DNA from: Anopheles merus
Lineage: Eukaryota; Arthropoda; Insecta; Diptera; Culicidae
Reading direction: 5' to 3'
NCBI RefSeq assembly: GCF_017562075.2
Contig: NC_054085.1
Coordinates: forward strand, 1,116,001 to 1,180,000
Length of the DNA: 64,000 nucleotides
Part shown: positions 1-12,675 of the stretch, one piece after another
How positions within the stretch are numbered: the stretch's first letter is position 1
Layout: every line of letters starts with the position of its first letter
Position numbers and translations under genes: made by a program
Notes under the pieces: generated by a model
Databases searched by the model: none
Seen by the model: only the letters and a program-made list of their open reading frames with translations
Told to the model about the DNA's origin: nothing

Positions 1-1705
1 CACAACCAACATAATGGCAAATGACCCAAATTAAAGTTTGCGTTGCTAGCTTCCCTTCGCCCAAATTCACGGTGGTGGACAGTGCGACGTTGTTGTAGCA
101 CACCAACGTGTAGTGCTTCCCTCCTGCTCGGTAGTGTGTCTCGCTGTGTGCGATGTCTCTTTCGGCAAGCCTTAGTTCTCTTTTTCTTCGCATTGCATGT
201 GGGAAGGTAACACGGGAAAGACGTTGAAGCCAGCGTGGTAGTACTCCTCGATGCGTCAGTGTACGTGCCGGCCGTTCGTTGTCCGTGACCGCCGAGGGTT
301 ATTTCTCTGCCTGGTGTGCTTCGGTTGGAGCTTCGAGAGCGAGCTTTGAGTCGAGCTTTGTTGGCGTTAACACAACCGCACGTCCCATGCTTTGTTGCAA
401 ACCGGTATAGTTAACGATTTTGTTAGATGATGTGTTTTGCTGTTTTACTTTATATTTAACATTGCAATCGAAAAAAAATTATAGAAAAAAGAAGACTGCA
501 TTTGCTGCTTGCAAAATAACGTTCTATAGGGCGGAGTGGCTGTAAAAGTTTAAATATGTTTTCTAATAATTTATTGCTCGGCTTACAACTGCGTACATTT
601 CATTAATCTTTATAAGTTGCATTACAGCATGCATAATACGGATTTTCCAATATTGAAAACTATGTGTGAAATTATTTTGTGAAAGAAAAAATGGTAATTG
701 TCATGCATTTTTTATGCAATGCGTTTCATTTGCTTCAGACCCCGTTTTATAAAATGAAGCTCCGTGCCGATAAATCGTATCCCGTGCAATCGAAACGGGA
801 TCGAAAGGGCAAACGCATTTCAGGAATATTACTGCCACTGAATGCACCATCTCTTCCTACGGGAAAGAATCGATAAAGCCACCATTTTAATGATGCCCAT
901 CTCACAGCAGCATAATCATTTCTGGGGAGGCTTTCAGACGGAACACACGAAACGAGTGAGAATTTGAAAATCAAATGCAATGCACAGCGCGATAAGGCCG
1001 TGTTTGAGTACTCGTCTAATTTAGAAGTGTTACGTGATTTCGGCAAATCTCCCGATGCCCATTCTCGTTAATTTTCATCGCTAGCGGTGGTGGCACACGG
1101 TCAGGTTTTTGGTGTGTATGTGTTCTATATGAACAAACTTGTCCGGTTTTGTCGTACACTGTGGTGGCATGTGTGTGCTGCATTTGCGACTAGTTTGAAC
1201 CCAGCCCGAAAAGAACTCGATTTGTTTGGAGTAGAAGCAGTAGTGCCCTACGAAGGGACTGCATTGAAGGTATAAACTACTGTCTAGGTATGGATGCGTC
1301 CATTGGAAAAGTGCCACCATACCATGCTTATGTTGTGGAGCGGAGTGGTAAGCTGTTTTACACCACTATTGTACAACTCGGAAGCAACAAACGAAGGATG
1401 CAAAGTTGGTTGGTGTGTATTAAATCCAATTATGTCGTCGATGAATTGCACATATTTAATTCAGCACTTAGAACTTGGCAAGCCCATGTCTCTTTAATTA
1501 TAAAATCAGGCGATCTTCTTTTAAACTGGGATAAATAATCTTATAATGATTGTATGTTTAATTCAAATATAACCCCAAGAACAATATCTACTTGCACTAC
1601 AATATATACTTCATATAAATAACTAAAAATAAAATAATAACAAACTTATGTTTGTTTTTTTTTTAAATATTTCAATTTCAATTTTATTTCTTTACTCATC
1701 AACAG
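1..1705 (+). other. mam: mam upstream intron (partial), no coding exon recognised
   Basis: This stretch precedes a strong acceptor (pyrimidine-rich tract ending in CAG at 1703-1705), so at least its right part is intron of the mastermind gene. I see no sequence resembling the conserved N-terminal basic helix of Mastermind proteins in any frame. Bases 1-400 are clearly richer in G and C than the AT-rich stretch from about 410 onward. They could hold an untranslated exon or alternative promoter (see findings). The short open frames here look like chance. Confidence 0.6.
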
Positions 1706-1822
1706 GTGTCAGCCGGTCAGCATTTACATCTTAGTGGTGATCTTAAAACGGGTGTTTCGGTAGCCGCACAACAAGGTGTTTTCTTCAGCCAACAACAAAC
1801 TGGTCAACAACAACAGCAACAG

Positions 1823-1857
<35 letters not shown>

Positions 1858-2288
1858 GCAGCAACAGAATCAGCAACAGCATCAGCAACACGCGCAACAT
1901 CAACAGCATTCACAACATCCACAACATCAGCAACACCAACCACATCAACAGCACCAGCAGCATGGTCAACATCCACAGCACCAGCAGCATCATTCACAGC
2001 ATCAGCAGCAGCAGCATCAGCAACATCAACATCAGCCGCATCAGCAGCACCATGGACAGCAGACTGGGCCAAAGCAGCAAACACAGCAAGGAAAGCAAAC
2101 CGGCCCCGGTATGGGTAACTTACCTGGCGGAATGGTCGGTGGACAGGGTGGTGTTGGCAATGTGGGCAATAACGTTGGACCCCAGAACACGATACCAAAC
2201 GTTCCAGGGCAGGGTATAAATACTGGAAATGTCGGTGGCAATGCTTCTAATCAGAACCATCCTCAGAACCAAGTGCCCAATTCACAAG
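1706..2288 (+). CDS. mam: Mastermind, internal coding exon (Gln/His-rich)
   Basis: First of three visible exons of a Mastermind ortholog, the nuclear co-activator that binds the Notch intracellular domain/CSL complex and recruits histone acetyltransferase. The exon follows the acceptor CAG at 1703-1705, is read in phase 0 from GTG TCA GCC, and ends at donor AAG/GTAAG with one base of a split Gly codon. It encodes 194 residues. They begin with a non-repetitive stretch containing VSVAAQQGVFFSQQ (about residues 17-30), then a Gln run of about 20 (34-54), a long Gln/His repeat (55-118) and a Gly/Asn/Pro-rich part (130-190). There is no initiator ATG, so the start codon and the Notch-binding helix are upstream of the window. 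The His interleaving of the Gln tract is a visible oddity. Identity rests mainly on the whole three-exon assembly and its C-terminal tail. Confidence 0.8.
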
Positions 2289-3630
2289 GTAAGAATCGAC
2301 CAAATCGGTCAAAACAAACTTTTGTAATCTTCCGTTTTTTTGTAATGTGATGAATATTTTGTATTGTATTGTATTTTTACGCCCATTCAGTAAAGTCGTC
2401 ATTTTTAACATTGTTGTTGCTTTTAACATTTTAGCATATTTAGACAATTCTGCCCAAGACCCGTATGAATAAAAAGGAACTCGTTTTTTTTTGTTTTTTT
2501 CTACATTTTGGTTGCGTGAAAACATTATATGCTTTATTAAAATATATATGTTTTAATACCAATATTATATACACATACATGTACCCAATTGGTGTTTATA
2601 CACAAACAGACATGTATATGAATATATTAATGCGATATAGTACATTCTATACATATGTGTTAACATGTGTAATAAAATGAGAGGCTTTCAAATGCAAGAG
2701 CACAAATAGTGCGAGAATCATAAATGAGTGTATTCTGGCAGCCAAAACAAAAAAAAGCAGGATAATATTCGTACGAGGATATGGTTTCTGTGCCTGCTGT
2801 ACTTTACTGAGTGGCATTTTCCCCTTACAGAGGACAAGAGCCCAAACTGCGCATGACCATGTGCAGTTTGATTTGACTGTACGTGCTCCAATCGATTGAA
2901 CCGAAATGCAATATGTGCTACCGTCTGGTAAAAAAAATCAGGGGAAGCTACAATATGCGGGAGTAACGTTTTTCCCGATTGCAAAGCCGAACGACACGAC
3001 TAAACGGATCGTTAAGACTCGCGTGTCTAGCCGGGGTGTATATGATACCCTACCGAATATCCCTTCTTTTATATTCCATGTTGATATCATCCGGTGATTT
3101 GCTTTTAGGTTAATAGATTTCCTTTGCGACACTGTCGCTATGGCAGAGCGACCATTATCGCCGGATTGAGTGTACCTGAAATGACTCGAACTTTTAGTGC
3201 TGTGTAGCTGAGCACTTTTTATAATGGTTTTTTGGATAAACTATATAGGTTCATGCAACTAATGTTAAAGGTTCCTTATTGGAAGAAGTAGAGCTATACT
3301 TTTACCAATCAAAGGTTTCATCAGTACCCGCACCATGTAGAATGTTGGCGTCATTTGTTCGTGCAAATCTGTACGATTGTTAAGCACTTTTTTATTATGC
3401 CACACAATCACCAATACGAACGTCGACCAAAGGGATGAATCGTAAAATGGGGTGGTTAATGAAGTGGGTAGTATCTGGAAGTGAAAAATAGAGGATTGTT
3501 CATATGTAAATGTTTTCACATATGAAGCTCGTGAGTTCGTAATGGCTTCTCCGTTCTCAATTTCACGATATGTAACACAAATAATTCTTACTTGATTGGT
3601 TCTACATGCTCGTTTTTATACCATTTTCAG
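2289..3630 (+). other. mam: mam intron
   Basis: A 1,342-base intron between donor GTAAG at 2289 and acceptor TTTTCAG ending at 3630. It interrupts a codon after its first base; joining g to ga gives Gly and the frame continues with SSIVNEAQY. The content is AT-rich, and I see no repeat family, RNA gene or alternative exon that I can support. Confidence 0.8.
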
Positions 3631-4854
3631 GATCATCCATTGTTAACGAGGCACAATATACGGTATCACAATCCCAAACGATCAACTTTACGCAACAAAC
3701 GATACGAGCCCGACAGCAGCAGCACCAGGTTAATGGAAATGTGGGTATGGCAAACGGCGGTGGTCCGCAACATCAACAGCAGCAACCCGGAATGGGAGGA
3801 CCAGCACAGAACCAACCTCAGCAGCAACAACAGCAGCAGCCAACACATGCGAGTGGACCACAAGGCGGACAAGGGCTTGGCGGCAATGGTCCAGGAGGTG
3901 CTACTGGCCCCGGTATTGGACCCGGCGGTGGAACAGTACCACCTGGTATGGTTGGTGGTATGGTTGGTTCAGGTGGCATGGGAGGTCCTGGCGGTCCGGG
4001 TAATGGCGGTGTTGGAATGGGACCCAACGTTCCCATGGGAATGGGTGGCATGGGCGGTCCGAATGGAGGTGGCATCAGTGGGCTGAATACGATGGTGTCA
4101 AACTCGATGGCCCCTGGCGCTGGTAACGGTACGGGTGTTGTGACTGGGGCAGGCATGGGCGGTGCTAATGGCGGCATGATACATGCTGCCGGTGGTGGTG
4201 CTAGTGGTCCGGCAGGAGCAATGCGACACGCGGAGCAGATGAAATTTTTGCAACAACAACAGCAGCAGCAGCAGCAAATGATACGCGCTCAAGCCATGCA
4301 ACAGCAGATGGTGGCCGGTGCTCGACCACCTCCACCAGACTATAAAGCGGCACAGCAGGCGAACCCAGCAGCAGCAGCGGCAGCAGCGGCCATGATGCAG
4401 CAGCAACAGGCACAGCAGCAACAAATGCTACACGCTGGGGGCCGTTTCCCAGCTATGCGAAGAATTACGCAGCAGCCGATTCCCCCTAGTGGACCCATGA
4501 TGCGAGCCCAACATGCAGCTTACATGCAGCAGCAGCAGCAGATGGCTGGTCACAGTGGCCCTAGAGGACCGGCGGGCATGGTAGGAGGGTTCGGTGGAGG
4601 TGCTGGACCCAACGTTGGAGTTGTTCCTGGTGCAGGCGGTGCTGGTGGAGGTGCTGCTGGTGGTGGTGGTGCAGGAACAGTAACCGGATCGGTTATGAGT
4701 GGGCCGGTACAGCGGCCTCCAAATGTGCAGGTGGGACCAGAGGGTATGCCTATTGGGTCGCAGCAAGCAGAATGGCGGCATATGATGGCCATGCAACAGC
4801 AGCAAGTCAATTTTGGTGCCACAAGTGGTGGAAGTATGCGTCCAGGATTTGGTG
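3631..4854 (+). CDS. mam: Mastermind, internal coding exon (Gly/Pro/Gln-rich)
   Basis: This exon adds 408 codons (phase 1 in, phase 1 out), about residues 195-603 of the visible protein. It opens with a non-repetitive block, VNEAQYTVSQSQTINFTQQ, which is a likely conserved anchor. It then passes through a Gln run (near 257), a long Gly/Met/Pro region (about 265-390), an HAEQMKFLQ block followed by nine Gln (about 392-410), an ARPPPPDYKAAQQ motif (about 425-437), an Ala run (about 440-449), and a Met/Gln/Ala region. The basic/Gln-rich blocks with PPPPDYK are typical of what I remember of Mastermind and MAML proteins. The donor is GTG/GTAAGT at 4855. The antisense and alternate-frame ORFs over this exon are artefacts of its triplet composition. 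Confidence 0.85.
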
Positions 4855-4952
4855 GTAAGTGAAAAAAAAAACAATCTTTTTGATGTTCAATTCTGCAATC
4901 TGTTGGGATAAACCATTTTATAACTTGTTTTTATGTTTTATTGTTATTTTAG
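4855..4952 (+). other. mam: mam short intron (98 bases)
   Basis: Donor GTAAGT and acceptor TTATTTTAG bound a 98-base AT-rich intron. Reading through it would hit TGA at 4860 immediately after GGK, so it must be removed to join the Gly-rich halves. The split codon rejoins as GGT (Gly), giving GFGG/PASGP. Confidence 0.85.
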
Positions 4953-5818
4953 GTCCAGCCAGTGGTCCAGTTGGAGGGCCAAATGGTCCCGTATCACGAT
5001 TGGATTCATCTGTTGGACCAGTCGGGCCAAATGGGCCGGGTGGACCTGCTAGTTCGATTGCGGCTGGCGGTGTGGCTGGAGCTGCTGGTGGTGGAGGAGG
5101 TAATGCTCCTGGTCCAGGTATGGGACCAAGTGGGCCAAACAGTGGACCCGGTGGACCGGCCAGTGGTAACAGCATGACGGCGATGCAAATGCAAATGCTA
5201 AGGCAGCAAAATCTTGCAATGTACCAAGGGCAAGCCAACAACAGTGGTGGAGCGATGAACCAAATGCAAATGCTCCAGCAACACCAACAGCTGCAGCAGC
5301 AAAACATGATGAATCAAATGCAGATGAGTCAAATACACATGTCTCAGACGCAAACCATGTCCATACAGCAGCAGCAGCAACAAAATCAACAATCTGTGAT
5401 GAATACTTTTACAACGCAATCTACGCAACAGTCCACCACAACGACGATGATTGGCGGAGGGAGCAGTACTGGTTCAATCGGTGGTGGTGGCCCGGGAGTA
5501 GGACCAAACGTGAACGGTAATATGAATCCTGGCAATATGCTTACTGGTCCCGGCCCATCATCCGCGGGTCCGAATAGCAATAATGGAGGCGGGAACAACA
5601 ATAACAGCGGTAGCAACAATAGCAACAACAACAGTGGCAGCGGCAACATGAACAACAACGGCCCTGGTCCCGGTAATAACAATAGCAGCAACAACAATTC
5701 ATCCGAGTTCCTAGCGTTCCTAGAGAACCTGCCTGTGGGAGATCCTAACCAGTTCAATGCGCAGGACCTGCTCAACTCACTGGACAATGATAGTTTTAAT
5801 CTTCAGGACATTCTTTAA
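4953..5818 (+). CDS. mam: Mastermind, last coding exon with C-terminal tail
   Basis: The last coding exon encodes about residues 603-890 and the TAA stop at 5816-5818. It is Gly/Pro-rich first (603-675), then Met/Gln-rich (MTAMQMQMLRQQ and similar, 677-745), Thr/Ser-rich, and Asn/Gly-rich (811-852). It ends with about 38 residues of ordinary complexity containing EFLAFLENLPVG and DLLNSLDNDSFNLQDIL. That acidic, leucine-rich tail is the clearest family signature. The three exons total 2,673 coding bases, 890 residues plus stop; the complete Drosophila protein is roughly 1,600 residues as I remember it. The family acts in the nucleus as part of the Notch transcription complex. Confidence 0.88.
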
Positions 5819-6340
5819 ACTGACCAGAGAGATGATGAGACGCTGGTGACAAGTGTGGTACAGAACAGTCATTCGTGAAACTTATGCATGCAGCCATACA
5901 TGATGCAGAATGCACTACATACATGCACTGTTGCAGTGTGCAGTGCTGCTGATACAATGCCACGAACCCAAAGTTACTCCTGCAGTAGTTGCAACTGCTC
6001 CTGATTGTTGTATTCACTTATTACAAAGAAACGAATATGTCATTACGTGTAGTAAATACGGTAAAAAGTAACTAAAGATAAAAGACAAATCAAAATGTAA
6101 CAAACCCTACTATGGTGGAGGCTTAAGCAAAGAGAAGGAACGTCCACCGTTGCTTGCGGAAGCGCAAACAGGCAACATGTGTTGCAGTGTATATAGTTAC
6201 ATGCCCTTTAAACTCTACCGAACGTAATTGTTGAAAAGTCTTGCAATTACAGCGACGGTACACGCCAATTCGACACTTTTGCTGCAAAAGTGTTGGACGT
6301 GCTGCCATTATAAAAATAAAACGAGAAACAAACATTGCAG
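5819..6340 (+). other. mam: mam 3' untranslated region (minimum estimate)
   Basis: Sequence after the stop has no competing gene. The first AATAAA I find after the stop lies at 6315-6320, so the shortest plausible mRNA end is near 6,340. A Pumilio-type TGTATATA lies at 6188-6195. The true end may be much farther downstream, because long AT-rich 3' UTRs are common for this sort of gene and more AATAAA motifs follow. The limit given is inference. Confidence 0.35.
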
Positions 6341-9300
6341 AGTAGTAACAATTTGCTGCACATAAACTCATAATCCATTTGTGACGAATAACATACGTTA
6401 GTTTTCGGTGCTCTCTCTCTTTCTATCATTTTTAGCGCTTCTATCGGTGGGCGATGTGAGCGAACAATGTTGAAAGCAAACAATTTTGCCACTATCTGCT
6501 TCTTCTTATTGGCCGGTAGTGAAACTTCACGTTAAACGTAGAACAACTGCACGATATTTGGCGGTTTATATAACGTAGGAGAAAATAGGATAAGTCCAGC
6601 TGATGCAGGCAACAAAACACTATTATGTTAAACAGACTCAATGGGAGGGGTACAAAGCGATTGACAAACATTCCTCACTCGAGTATGGTTCGTCCTTTTC
6701 TATACTAACATTGCATAAACAGTATGCAGTATTGGTGCATATACTCACAGACCCTTACACGCATAAATGCAGTACGATTTGACGCAGAGGTTAAGTTATT
6801 CTTCATCTCGATAGAAATATGTAAGTCAAATAGCGCGGCGGAGCCTGCAGGTCATGCCTCGATTCATACGTTGTCCATAGATGAGTTAGATTGCTGCAAC
6901 CGAAAGGGGAGGTTTTCGTCCTTTTTAAAATGATGTTTTTTTTTAATATAATGTCTCGAGTATATATTTATCTCTACGTTTCCAAATGCAATCGATACCG
7001 GTTAGGGCTAATTTAGCAATACAATTTGCAAAAAGGTAAAGTGTCTCATTGTGTTTATGGTTTAGCGAATAGAAAATATTTGACACTTGCTTTTCTTGCA
7101 AAGAAAACGACAAAAAACTCAGCATTGATCATTTTGTAAGTATGTAGTAGTGTCTGACGCATTCGATGTTAGTTTTAATTTTGCCTGTATTATACAATTT
7201 TGTACAGTAAAGATTCACAATTCGTTTTATCTATTTAAAGACAAAGATAGGTTTGACCAATTATTTAATTTTTTTTTAAATATCGTGTGTGTATTAGAGA
7301 ATGCGGGATTGAAGCAGCGCGCATAGCTGCAAAACTATAAAGAGATAACTGACATGGGTAGCGTTAGAAGAAAGAACATTCTAAAGAATAATCTCTACCT
7401 ACCACATACATTGCATTAAGATCATGAAACAGAACGATTCATCGGAAGTATAAGTACACTTAAATGTATTATAGCAAAACATTATGTATACAAAGCAAAA
7501 TGGAAGTAGTGTCACCATGAAAGTGAAGCGTACCGGGTGAACTATGTAATCAAATCAACTTGTAACCAAATCAAATTTTATAGAGGAAAAGAAATCAACT
7601 ATCACCAAATAAGATAATGCTCTTCACAGATGGTTTCTAGGTTTCTCTCTTTTGCCATTCTAGTGACACTTTCGTTCCAATGCACACATTTTATGCAAAA
7701 CATTTGTTTAGTGAACGCTTTGGAACGATAGAATGGTTTAGATGGAACCACACCACACCTTAAACAGGTCCAATCTTGTCAATTAACAATTTACGCACCA
7801 CCAGAACGTAGTAAGATTGCTCTGTTTGTTTTTTACCTACATTAGCTTTGTACTGAATATTTTCTTTCAGACGAACAAAAAAAAACACTTAATTTCATTT
7901 ACACAATCCATCTACGTAAAAATATTTCCTTTTTAAATAGCACGAATGATACGAACAACAGGAGGACACCATCAACCAATGATACAAGATAGTGTTTTTC
8001 ATTCCAATTATTAACTTCAAACACTTACACAATTAACGCATCACGAATGGCCAATTGAACAAAATGTGCAACATGTAAGGAAAACGTATGCACAACAACG
8101 TGAAATGGTTGGTAATATTTCTGGCATGAAAGTAGCGAAACAAAAACCGAAAGAGTGAATACAGGAAGGAAAGATTTACATAAGGTTCTGCGAAAACTTG
8201 AATTGCTAAAATTTGCGCGCATACATGGCCATTGATATACAATGAACAAACCACAGAAGAAGAACGAGCAACCGTTTTAGACGGTTTTGAAATAGAAACT
8301 ATTATAGAAAATGTAATTTTATAAAGAAAAAGTAGCCAAACTGTTACTATCATCTTGTATCACTCTTCTTTTGAACTGCGTTCTGGAAGTGAATTTTTCA
8401 TTTACCCTCACACACACTCTCACTCTCTTCCTCTCCCTATGTAATCTTGTTCTTACGACACGTAAAATGATACCACAACACCACAGTTACAGTGTACCAC
8501 TATGCACGAAATGCAAATGCTAAGATAAAAATGTGATTTTTTCTGTTAAATTATTTGGGCCAAGCCATGGGTATTTGCGTAAAATCGTATGAAAAGGTAT
8601 AGTGTGTACGATTATTTGCGCCAAAAAATACATTCACCAACATAGTTTTATCTTTTCTGCATGTAACATTGTTTTAATGTGCACAGTAGAAAGGATCAAA
8701 TCGGATCGCTGTAGCGGGGAGAGGAGAGCATATTGTGATGTAAATATTGATTTCTGGTGGGAATTGGTCATACCGTTCTGTTGAAAGCACCCCAAGCTCG
8801 ATGGGGGGACTGTCCTTTTCAAAGAAGGTCGCAAAGGAGGATTTCTGTGAAAAAGTATTTTCGAGAGCCTTTGAATTAATGGACTTTATAGATTGTAAAA
8901 GAATTCATTACTTACTAGCATTAAAAAGGCATTCGGTTTTTTTTTTATTTTAGTAATTTTTAAACATAAAAATTCAAAATATGAAATCTTATCGAGCCAT
9001 GATTGGAACGTGTAACATTTTTAAGGTATTATTTTACTACATCATGTACTTTTATTGAGAATTATTATATGATAATTAAAGCCACACATACACACATGCA
9101 TTGATACATGGAGCAATCAAGCGTTGAACGAACTCTTATTGACAAGTATGCAAAAACACCATAACTAAATGCAATTTGCAGGAACAAGCTTGAATGAAAT
9201 TGGCATTTCACTACATGAAGTTACTCGTTGATGCCAGAAGCTACATCCCAGGCGAAACATATACGCAAGAGAATAAAAGAGACATAAGAAAAATGGTCAA

Positions 9301-11690
9301 AACAAAAGATTAATTGAAATATAGATAATTAAATTGAATACATTTAATTTGTATTTTTCATTTCGACTACTGTGAAAATTGCATTGTAGTGCCACGTAAG
9401 TAATGTTTAATGTTATAACTTGTGCAATATATTAACCGTAAGTAGGTATTTGAATCTGGCAATATCACTTTCATTATTTTCATATCTTCAGAGATGAATA
9501 ATTCCAATTTCGATTCGAATGTTCAAAGGACAAAGGATCTCTAAAAATTCACGAGCCTCTAAAGAGAAGAGAGGAGTGCTCGTGCTGTTTCTGCTGGATT
9601 TTTATTTGATTCGTTTTTTTTTTTTGTATGATGTGTAATATGACGTTTAATTCTTAATCGATTAAAGAGACATAAAAATGGGTGACAATTTTTTTATCAC
9701 CTTTCTCAAACTCGCGGGACTGCTTATTCAGTGAAGAGCATTCAAGAGCCATAAAAGCGTGAATGATTTTGGATAAATATTCAAGAAGCTCTATACTTTG
9801 CGAGATTCATGATTTGTCTCAGATAGCAAAAGGTAGTTAAAATAAATCTTAAAAGACAACCATTGTTACCATCAATGAGTAGATCATGGTAGATCATTGG
9901 CAAAATCACTTTGTTGAACTTTGTGATAACGGTTCAGAATGAATAAATGGCGGTATACAACGATGGAAATGTGTTGTAATACTAAATCACTCAAACCATT
10001 CATTCAAACTCAAACCATACAGTCTTAGAACAATATTACAAAGTGATTTTTTCAACAATTTCGTAAAATCGTTGTCCTGCCGCTCCAGGAGGACATCGAC
10101 CGTTAGAATTGGGTTCTGGAGCTCAACATAAGTTAAGAGCTAGAAAAGGTGTAGTATGTCTGTGAAAGTGAACTTGATTGCCGACGTTTTGAGACTGTCC
10201 GCAATTCATCGCAATTAATTGCAATAAATACTAAATAAAACGTACGTAAATTGAAAAGTGAGCTTCAAATTGTTCGTATATGAATCAAAATAATGTTGCC
10301 ATTTCATGATTTTTTGGAATGTTTCGAGTAAAATGATAGGAAATGTGAATTGTGAAAAGGTGTGACACGTGAAATTTAAATAAGTGAGAAATTAACGCTT
10401 ACCAAAAATGCTTTATGTGTCCTTAATTCGAAATAGCCGGATAAGTAAGTAAGTAAGTAAGTTAGTAAGTAAGTCCATAATTCGAAGCAATAGGATATTG
10501 CATGAATTAACAGAAACAATGAAAATAACGTAAAAAACTAATTAGCTGGAACAAAGCCTACTTCGATGGATTTAGTAGTTGTGGATCATGGATCGAGGTT
10601 GGTAAACCGAATTTCGTAAAGTAGAAGTTTTTTGGTAGGTTTTGTTTGGCCTTTAATTACGTTCACAATATGAGTTACAACAACAGAGCTAAACCACTAT
10701 TTAAAAAGTCGAGCACAAAATTTCAAAATAAATTGAGTTGTTCAAATGCAATTTTGTTTTTACTACAGTTTTTTTAAAATTATTCTCTCATCTTCTTTTT
10801 TGACGTATCATTAATATTCCTAAGCGTTAGCATTAAGTCTGTTTAGACACTTTTACACATACACACATAATAGTGCTGAGACATTTTTAGTTACCACGCA
10901 GCAGCAAGTACGACGGATAAGAGTCGAGCCTGTTCGGACTTGTAGAAGCCAGCACGTAAATCGATTAGGTCAACGGATTGCTCTTCATTCGTCATGCTTA
11001 ACGCTGTTTGTACTTTCCTTCCCAACGAATTTTAAGACATGCCAACGAATTGCCACACAGCAACAAACGCAATAGTACAACAGCCGTTCGCAGGAGGAGC
11101 TTGCTCTTACTATGTCACGTCAAAGGGACCTCAGACAAAGATAAACAATTTCAACCCCAGCAGCAGATACACTGACATGGACACAGATTTTTTTGTTAGT
11201 GTTCTTGGTTTCTGTTCCTCCACACCCGTTGCGCACTGCTGTGCGGTTGTACGAACTTGCTAGAACATTAACCAGATAGGATCTGGACAACAAATTCCTT
11301 CACTATGTTGCTTTGAGGCGTGTGACCAGGTGTTGTTTCGCGTTGTTTCGAAATTTAACGAACTACCTGGACATTCCTTTCCGCTTAAGGCTCTTTTGAA
11401 GGTGGAAAGGGCACAAGCATTAACTGATAAGGGGAAGGTAATTTTAGTAGCCTTTTTTGCTGCTCTGTTTTGTGCACAGTTTGAAGAGTTTTGGGTACAA
11501 GAGTAGAAGCTATCATTTCGTAGATAGTGTAAAATTCCCAGGTTTAAAATAAGAAAATGCAAGTCCAGTACCAATAATTGATGAATTATTATTCATTTAC
11601 TTATGCATCATAGATGGTTCTTTTTTGAATGGAGATCTCTTCCACTAGGCGAACTAGGGAAGGCCGCAACTAGAACTTAAGGTTCGCGAA
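6341..11690. other. AT-rich non-coding stretch, possible extended mam 3' UTR
   Basis: No open frame here looks like a protein, and I recognise no RNA gene or transposon. Visible items are scattered AATAAA motifs (for example near 10223 and 10233), and a short AAGT-type tandem run near 10441-10476. Part of the left side may belong to the mam 3' UTR. Confidence 0.5.
10441..10476. repeat. short (AAGT)n microsatellite
   Basis: About nine units of a four-base AAGT/TAAG repeat with one GTTAG interruption. Confidence 0.85.
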
Positions 11691-11694
11691 GCGA

Positions 11695-12012
11695 TCAGCA
11701 TGCGATCGAAGCGGGCACGCGGGTCGACGAACTGATGGTCATCACCGGTCGTCCCTCGCCCGCTTGTTGGTATTGCCGCACGATCCTCGCCGAACCCGCG
11801 CCAGGGTTCCCAGGGGTTGATAAAGCATATTCGTCTTCGCCATTCTTCTTTCGACTGAGGCTATAGGTACCGCCGCTTATGCTACAACTAGACATCGTGT
11901 ACAGCAGGCTACTGTGGTGGTGGTGGTGGTGTAGTATGAGGGATTTCAGCGATTTAGCAGATGTGTTGAGCGAGACAGACATTATTCGTCTACACTTGTC
12001 ATCGTAAATCAT
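11695..12012 (-). CDS. candidate small protein or exon, Ser/His-rich, unrecognised
   Basis: A minus-strand open frame of 105 codons sits in a GC-rich island within otherwise AT-rich DNA. It starts with ATG at 12012 (MIYDDKCRR...). It has a His run (six in a row, from a GGTGGT-type stretch on the plus strand) followed by SSLLYTMSSCSISGGTYSLS and a Gly/Ser/Arg-rich end, and stops with TGA at 11695-11697. A second ATG inside (MSSCSISGG) has A at -3. An acceptor-like pyrimidine/CCACCACAG sequence lies just before it, so the frame might be a terminal exon. I do not recognise the protein. Amino-acid make-up resembles insect low-complexity regulatory proteins, but the frame could also be chance within GC-rich regulatory DNA. 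Orientation is opposite to mam and Prosap. Confidence 0.25.
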   Translation of the reverse strand: MIYDDKCRRIMSVSLNTSAKSLKSLILHHHHHHSSLLYTMSSCSISGGTYSLSRKKNGEDEYALSTPGNPGAGSARIVRQYQQAGEGRPVMTISSSTRVPASIAC

Positions 12013-12675
12013 TTACCATTCCGTAAAACGCCCGCGTCCGCATATACACTTTGGATCGCCGGGTCGCGGGATCGCACCTAGTAGGATGTTTCTCATGCCT
12101 GCAAACAGGTTAGTACCATGATAATTATTCGCGCTCGGTATGCGTCAGATAAAGCCGAGAAGGGTTTGCAACACAACAACAGAAATACTATCGCTCGCAG
12201 AATTAGAAACGAACCGATTGGCTCGTGCTGGGACTCTTGCAGGATCTGTTCGTTGCAGCAGCGCAACGAGGCGGACACATTTGATAAACGGCAAGGTAAA
12301 TATGAAGAGTGTGCCATGAAAACTCTTGCAGCAATACTTACAAATGATTGCTTTTTAATGTTTCTGCAGTAAATAGCCATCTAAATTGCAGTCACAGAAC
12401 ATGTGGCGTAGTTAAAACGCGTTTGAGTAGTAATACGGTTTATCTGAACGGAAGGGAAAAGTTCCTTCATAATAAAAACAAAACCTGTTTGAATGATCTC
12501 TATAATTAGCAAATAAAGCTTCTCATCACACTAGCGCTTAGGAGCAAATTCTTGGATTCGAAGCTTAATGCCACCGTGGTTGAAAGATCATAAACACCCC
12601 AGCACGATTGAACCGTTGTAACTTAAATTATATTTTTCTTTGTGTTATAATTATTCTCACAAACGATGAGCTGAA

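Noticed and set aside
1724..2241. Leu-, Ala/Asp/Val- and Pro/Cys-rich antisense and alternate-frame ORFs over the mam repeats
   Set aside because: They are shadows of the CAG/CAA triplet and Gly-rich coding sequence, with composition dictated by the repeat.
3592..5787. Other long frames on both strands across the two later mam exons
   Set aside because: The same triplet periodicity opens all frames; only the plus frame joins across both introns and ends in the conserved-looking tail.
11423..11434. ACTGATAAGGGG, like the 3' half of miR-184
   Set aside because: The miR-184 seed half (GGACGGA) is absent and no hairpin partner was seen.
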